DNA from: Rhizobium sp. R635 | GTDB taxonomy: Bacteria; Pseudomonadota; Alphaproteobacteria; Rhizobiales; Rhizobiaceae | Reading direction: 5' to 3' | Assembly: GCF_002211285.1 (NCBI RefSeq) | Contig: NZ_LOKX01000016.1 | Span: forward strand, 1-64,000 | Length of the DNA: 64,000 nucleotides | Shown here: positions 61,036 through 64,000 of the stretch, in pieces | Layout: each line of letters opens with the position of its first letter | Position numbering within the stretch: the stretch's first letter is position 1 | Made by a program: the position numbers and the translations under genes | Notes under the pieces: model-generated | What the model saw: only the letters and a program-made list of their open reading frames with translations | What the model was told of the DNA's origin: nothing | Database searches by the model: none

Positions 61036-61857
61036 TTAGCGCAGCTTCGGGCGCAGGGCAACAATGGCCGCCGCCGTTTCCTCGATCGAGCGGCGGGTGA
61101 CATCGATCAGCGGCCAGCCGTGACGGGCGCAGAGCGAACGGGCATATTTCAATTCCTCGGAGATCGCGGCGCGATCCGTATAATGTTCGCGGTCGAAGCC
61201 TTGCGTCGTCCCGAGGATGCGGTTTTCCCGCACCTGGGAAATGCGGTCGGTTGTGGCGATGAGGCAGACGATCAGCGGCTTCGTTGTGACAAAAAGGCTC
61301 TCCGGCAGGGGCACGCCATAGACGATCGGAATGTTCGCCGTCTTGATGCCGCGGTTGGCGAGGTAGATGCTGGTCGGTGTTTTCGAGGTGCGGCTGATGC
61401 CGATAATGACCACGTCGGCGTCATTATAATCATCCGGCATCTGGCCGTCATCATGGTCCATGGTGAAATTCAACGCTTCGATGCGCGCGAAGTAACCGGC
61501 ATTCATCACATGCTGCGCGCCAACCCGACGGCGCGACGGCGCGCCGAGATAGATCTGGAATGCGCCCATGACAGGCTCCAGCACATTGACCGAGGCAACG
61601 CCCATTTCGGCGCAGCGCTCATCGATGAGGTTCGCAAGCTCCCGGTCGACGATCGTATAGAGCACGATGCCGGGTGCGTCATCGATCGCCTGGAGAACCG
61701 GCAGCAGCTGCTTGCGATTGCGGATCAGCGGATAGACGTGTTCGATCGGCTGAGCCGATCTGAACTGGGCCGATGCGGCGCGGCCGGCGGAGATGAGAGT
61801 CTCTCCCGTCGAGTCAGAAATCAGATGCAGATGAAAGAAGTTCGTTCTGTTCTCCAC
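61036..61857 (-). CDS. ppsR: Pyruvate, phosphate dikinase regulatory protein (PPSR/DUF299 family)
   Basis: A 273-residue bifunctional Ser/Thr kinase-phosphorylase of the PPDK/PEP synthase regulator family. The nucleotide loop is [18 protein letters not shown] (153-170), preceded by the family start [12 protein letters not shown]. It reversibly switches off PPDK or PEP synthetase, hence PEP-pyruvate balance; whether the target here is PPDK or PpsA is not shown, though rhizobia encode PPDK. It is the last gene before the origin region and faces away from hemE. Confidence 0.93.
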   Translation of the reverse strand: MENRTNFFHLHLISDSTGETLISAGRAASAQFRSAQPIEHVYPLIRNRKQLLPVLQAIDDAPGIVLYTIVDRELANLIDERCAEMGVASVNVLEPVMGAFQIYLGAPSRRRVGAQHVMNAGYFARIEALNFTMDHDDGQMPDDYNDADVVIIGISRTSKTPTSIYLANRGIKTANIPIVYGVPLPESLFVTTKPLIVCLIATTDRISQVRENRILGTTQGFDREHYTDRAAISEELKYARSLCARHGWPLIDVTRRSIEETAAAIVALRPKLR

Positions 61858-61942
61858 GCTATTTTCCGCTGCCTGTTGAAAAGACTGGATGATGGGGAGC
61901 TAAGGCGCCGAGGCGGTCTCGGGCAAGGGAAAACATGCCGCC

Positions 61943-61951
61943 TTATCCACA
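61943..61951 (+). promoter_or_regulatory. DnaA box 1
   Basis: A perfect TTATCCACA on the plus strand. Confidence 0.85.
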
Positions 61952-62031
61952 TTTCGAATTTTGCAAATCGGTTTCATCGAGCCCTGTGGAAGATGGGGAA
62001 GAGCTCGATGTCTTTAGAGCAGGTCCACAGC

Positions 62032-62040
62032 TTATCCACA
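62032..62040 (+). promoter_or_regulatory. DnaA box 2
   Basis: A second perfect TTATCCACA, same direction, 89 bases after the first; AGGTCCACA just before it shares six of nine bases with the consensus. Confidence 0.85.
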
Positions 62041-62257
62041 AGCGCGAAGAAAATCATCGATCCGGAAGCGACTGGAATCATTTTCGGATTCGGCTTCTCC
62101 CTGAATTTCGGGCGCAACGGGCGAATCCTTCTGACATTTTTCGACGGTGCGCGACAAATGGCATCGGCAGTGGACGGATTTTAATCCTTGATAGACACCG
62201 ACTCTAAGAAATAGAAACCTTTTAAAATATCTTTGATTTTTTATAGGGAAGAAGCGC

Positions 62258-63289
62258 TTGAGCGAAACGCGCCGAAAGATCATGAGGGTTCTCGATGGCG
62301 AAAGCCTCTCCCCTCCTCCTCTCTGGCTGATGAGACAGGCAGGACGTTATCTCCCGGAATATAGAGAGACGCGGGCAAAGGCCGGGAGTTTTCTCGATCT
62401 CTGCTACACACCCGATCATGCCGTCGAGGTGACATTGCAGCCGATCCGCCGCTATGGCTTCGATGCGGCTATCCTGTTCTCCGATATCCTCGTCATTCCC
62501 GATGCGATGAAACGAAACGTCCGCTTCACCGAAGGCCATGGCCCTGAAATGGATCCGATCGATGAAGCCGGTATCGGCAGGTTGGATGGGGAAGGCGTCG
62601 TCGATTATCTCCATCCGGTTTTGGAGACCGTACGGCGGCTGCGAGATGCATTGCCTGATGAGACGACGCTGCTCGGCTTTTGCGGTGCGCCCTGGACGGT
62701 TGCGACCTACATGATCGCCGGTCACGGCACGCCCGATCAGGCTCCTGCCCGTCTCTTCGCCTATAAGCATCCACGTGCTTTCGAGCGTCTCTTGATGCTG
62801 CTGGCGGATGTGTCGGCGGATTACCTCGTCGCCCAGATCGATGCCGGCGCTGATGCTGTGCAGATCTTCGATTCCTGGGCCGGCGTTCTCGGCGAGAGGG
62901 AATTCGAGGCTTTTGCGATCAGGCCTGTCGCGCGAATGATCGCTTCGATCAAGTCGCAGCGGCCGCACGCGCGTATCATCGCTTTTGCCAAGGGTGCAGG
63001 CTACCAGCTGAAGACCTATCGCCAGAAGACGGGTGCGGATGCGATCGGCCTCGACTGGTCGGTGCCATTGGCCTTTGCTGCCGAGCTTCAGAAAGACGGG
63101 CCGGTTCAGGGCAATCTCGATCCGATGCGCGTCGTTGCCGGCGGCAAAGCGCTCGAGGAAGGCATCGACGATATTCTTCAGCATCTCGGCAATGGGCCGC
63201 TCATCTTCAATCTCGGTCACGGCATCACGCCGCAGGCGGACCCCGAGCACGTGCGTCTGCTGGTTGACCGCGTGCGAGGCCTGACGTGA
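62258..63289 (+). CDS. hemE: Uroporphyrinogen decarboxylase
   Basis: A 343-residue TIM-barrel enzyme making coproporphyrinogen III, in haem and siroheme-linked synthesis. The signature [18 protein letters not shown] is at 22-39, with [13 protein letters not shown] (catalytic aspartate) and [19 protein letters not shown] later. The start is TTG 62258 with AGGGAAG six bases upstream. Position beside oriC is typical of alphaproteobacteria. Its stop overlaps the hemJ start. Confidence 0.97.
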   Translation: MSETRRKIMRVLDGESLSPPPLWLMRQAGRYLPEYRETRAKAGSFLDLCYTPDHAVEVTLQPIRRYGFDAAILFSDILVIPDAMKRNVRFTEGHGPEMDPIDEAGIGRLDGEGVVDYLHPVLETVRRLRDALPDETTLLGFCGAPWTVATYMIAGHGTPDQAPARLFAYKHPRAFERLLMLLADVSADYLVAQIDAGADAVQIFDSWAGVLGEREFEAFAIRPVARMIASIKSQRPHARIIAFAKGAGYQLKTYRQKTGADAIGLDWSVPLAFAAELQKDGPVQGNLDPMRVVAGGKALEEGIDDILQHLGNGPLIFNLGHGITPQADPEHVRLLVDRVRGLT

Positions 63290-63828
63290 CGATGGAAAAG
63301 CAGACGGACCGCCGGACCGGCGCCTATGCCCGGCGCCGCGCGTATCTTGCGCTGGCCTTCTTCGCGTTGATGGCGGTCGGGCTGTTCGCCTGGAACCCCG
63401 ACAATCTCTATCTCTGGATCAAGGCGCTTCATATTATCGCGGTCATCTCCTGGATGGCCGGATTGTTTTATATGCCGCGGCTGTTCATCTACCACACCGA
63501 TGCCGAACCGGGCTCGGTGCAATCGGAGACCTTCAAGGTGATGGAGCGCCGGCTGCTTCGGATCATCATGACGCCGGCGATGATGCTGACCTGGATTTTC
63601 GGCCTCTATCTCGCCTGGTCGATCTATGGATTTCAGGGCGGCTGGCTGCATGCCAAGATCGGCCTCGTCGTGCTGTTGACGGCTGTCCATATGTTCTTCA
63701 GCCGTGCCGTCAGTGCGTTCGAGCGGGATGAAAACCGTCGCTCGGCACGCTATTGGCGGTTCATGAACGAGGCGCCGACACTGCTGATGATCCTGATCGT
63801 GATCCTCGTCGTGGTGAAGCCGTTCTGA
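63286..63828 (+). CDS. hemJ: Protoporphyrinogen oxidase HemJ
   Basis: A 180-residue inner-membrane protein with four predicted helices ([16 protein letters not shown]; the helix from [48 protein letters not shown]), matching HemJ. The conserved helix-1/2 histidine (H49) in [11 protein letters not shown] and the [10 protein letters not shown] lysine/arginine region are as in family members that oxidise protoporphyrinogen IX. The start is GTG 63286 with GAGG six bases away, overlapping the hemE stop (GTGA); ATG 63292 is an alternative. Confidence 0.92.
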   Translation: MTMEKQTDRRTGAYARRRAYLALAFFALMAVGLFAWNPDNLYLWIKALHIIAVISWMAGLFYMPRLFIYHTDAEPGSVQSETFKVMERRLLRIIMTPAMMLTWIFGLYLAWSIYGFQGGWLHAKIGLVVLLTAVHMFFSRAVSAFERDENRRSARYWRFMNEAPTLLMILIVILVVVKPF

Positions 63829-64000
63829 GGCGAATCGTGCCTCAGGTTAAATTTGCTTCATTTTAAGCAGCCCCCTTGCGGCGGCGATAACGAGTCGCTA
63901 TTTTCCGCGCATCTCATCTACGTGGCATGTGTGTAGAGTTCAGTCGTCTGCGAGCCCCTTTCGCAGTACCGAATACGACCCAACATCGCCTTTCCCCTCC
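63829..64000 (+). other. Downstream leader region, probably before rho
   Basis: No gene in these 172 bases. A mixed region with a C-rich patch and no clear terminator. In related genomes rho follows hemJ here, then trmE, gidA, gidB and parA-parB; that is expectation, since no coding sequence is visible. Confidence 0.4.

Larger units (their letters stand above)
61858..62257. other. Probable chromosomal replication origin (oriC)
   Basis: A 400-base gene-free stretch between ppsR and hemE, pointing away from each other. It contains two perfect DnaA boxes (61943-61951 and 62032-62040), weaker relatives near 61985 and 62021, an AT-rich stretch at 62196-62246 suitable for unwinding, and four GANTC methylation sites (62075, 62087, 62123, 62200). 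Chromosomal origins in Caulobacter and in Sinorhizobium meliloti are next to hemE, which is the basis for the assignment. The hemE promoter must also lie here. Origin activity is inferred. Confidence 0.8.

Noticed and set aside
60352..62184. 610-codon plus-strand frame from aroE across maf and ppsR into the origin
   Set aside because: It runs antisense to three real genes and through both DnaA boxes.
61935..62207. 90-codon plus-strand frame within the origin
   Set aside because: It contains the DnaA boxes and has no recognised domain; non-coding explanation is better.
62188..62216. hemE promoter TTGATA-17-ATAGAA
   Set aside because: The -35 is good but the -10 is poor; not firm enough to list as a feature.

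Overview
The window is chromosomal DNA of an alphaproteobacterium of the Rhizobiaceae, most like the Rhizobium etli / R. leguminosarum group. This rests on gene content and order: the actS-actR redox pair, the hslV-hslU / hisB-hisH-hisA-hisF-hisE cluster, pckA beside chvI-chvG-hprK-manX-ptsH, trpF-trpB-trpA-accD-folC, and ppsR/hemE. It also rests on the high GC content with C/G-ending codons and on a mosaic intergenic repeat that I recognise from these genomes. The species is inferred. I saw no prophage, insertion sequence, CRISPR array, tRNA gene or defence island; this is core genome.

Layout. 1-382: a strong leftward promoter that looks like an rRNA operon promoter, with the rRNA genes presumably just outside the window. 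383-7194: ornithine cyclodeaminase-like protein and helicase HrpB, the ActS/ActR redox two-component system, the nuclease-like MmcB and an L,D-transpeptidase lipoprotein. 7200-11985 (minus): a DUF1402 protein, a cytochrome P450 and malate synthase G. 12054-13990 (minus): the HslVU protease. 14167-19600 (plus): the late histidine genes interleaved with three uncharacterised genes, ending in coaA. 19615-22385 (minus): arfB, alkB and pckA. 22707-26618 (plus): ChvI/ChvG, HPr kinase, an EIIA and HPr. 26763-36403 and on to 40392 (plus): ahcY, divL, a TsaE-sugar kinase fusion, murU, addB-addA and trxA. 40418-50469 (minus): folC, accD, trpA, trpB, trpF, then a metallopeptidase, DUF2852, PHB depolymerase, an FAH-family enzyme and a glutathionyl-hydroquinone reductase-like protein. 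50642-51562 (plus): DUF2218 and a nitroreductase. 51629-56958 (minus): gyrB, an XRE regulator, Smr, MltA and Tim44-like genes. 57082-58174 (plus): fxsA and secB. 58227-61857 (minus): dnaQ, coaE, aroE, maf and ppsR. 61858-62257: the probable chromosomal replication origin. 62258-63828: hemE and hemJ, followed by a leader-like stretch that probably precedes rho.

How the parts fit. The right end has the marks of an origin region. The 400-base gap between ppsR and hemE holds two perfect DnaA boxes, an AT-rich stretch and a cluster of GANTC (CcrM) sites. A 15/16 match to the ParB site parS lies 1.5 kb away at the maf/aroE junction, and a weaker 14/16 match lies by pckA. Cell-cycle genes (divL), replication and repair genes (dnaQ, gyrB, addAB, alkB, mmcB) and cell-wall genes (TsaE-kinase/murU, MltA, L,D-transpeptidase) share the neighbourhood. 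The pckA-chvIG-hprK-manX-ptsH block sets gluconeogenesis beside its likely envelope-stress and PTS regulators.

The most interesting non-textbook observations are: an AccD that has lost three of four zinc-ribbon cysteines, an MltA-domain protein with no visible signal peptide, a perfect 9-2-9 palindrome upstream of ahcY, unexplained perfect 16-bp palindromes, and two uncharacterised genes embedded by start/stop overlap in the histidine operon. I did not find a clearly new multi-gene system.
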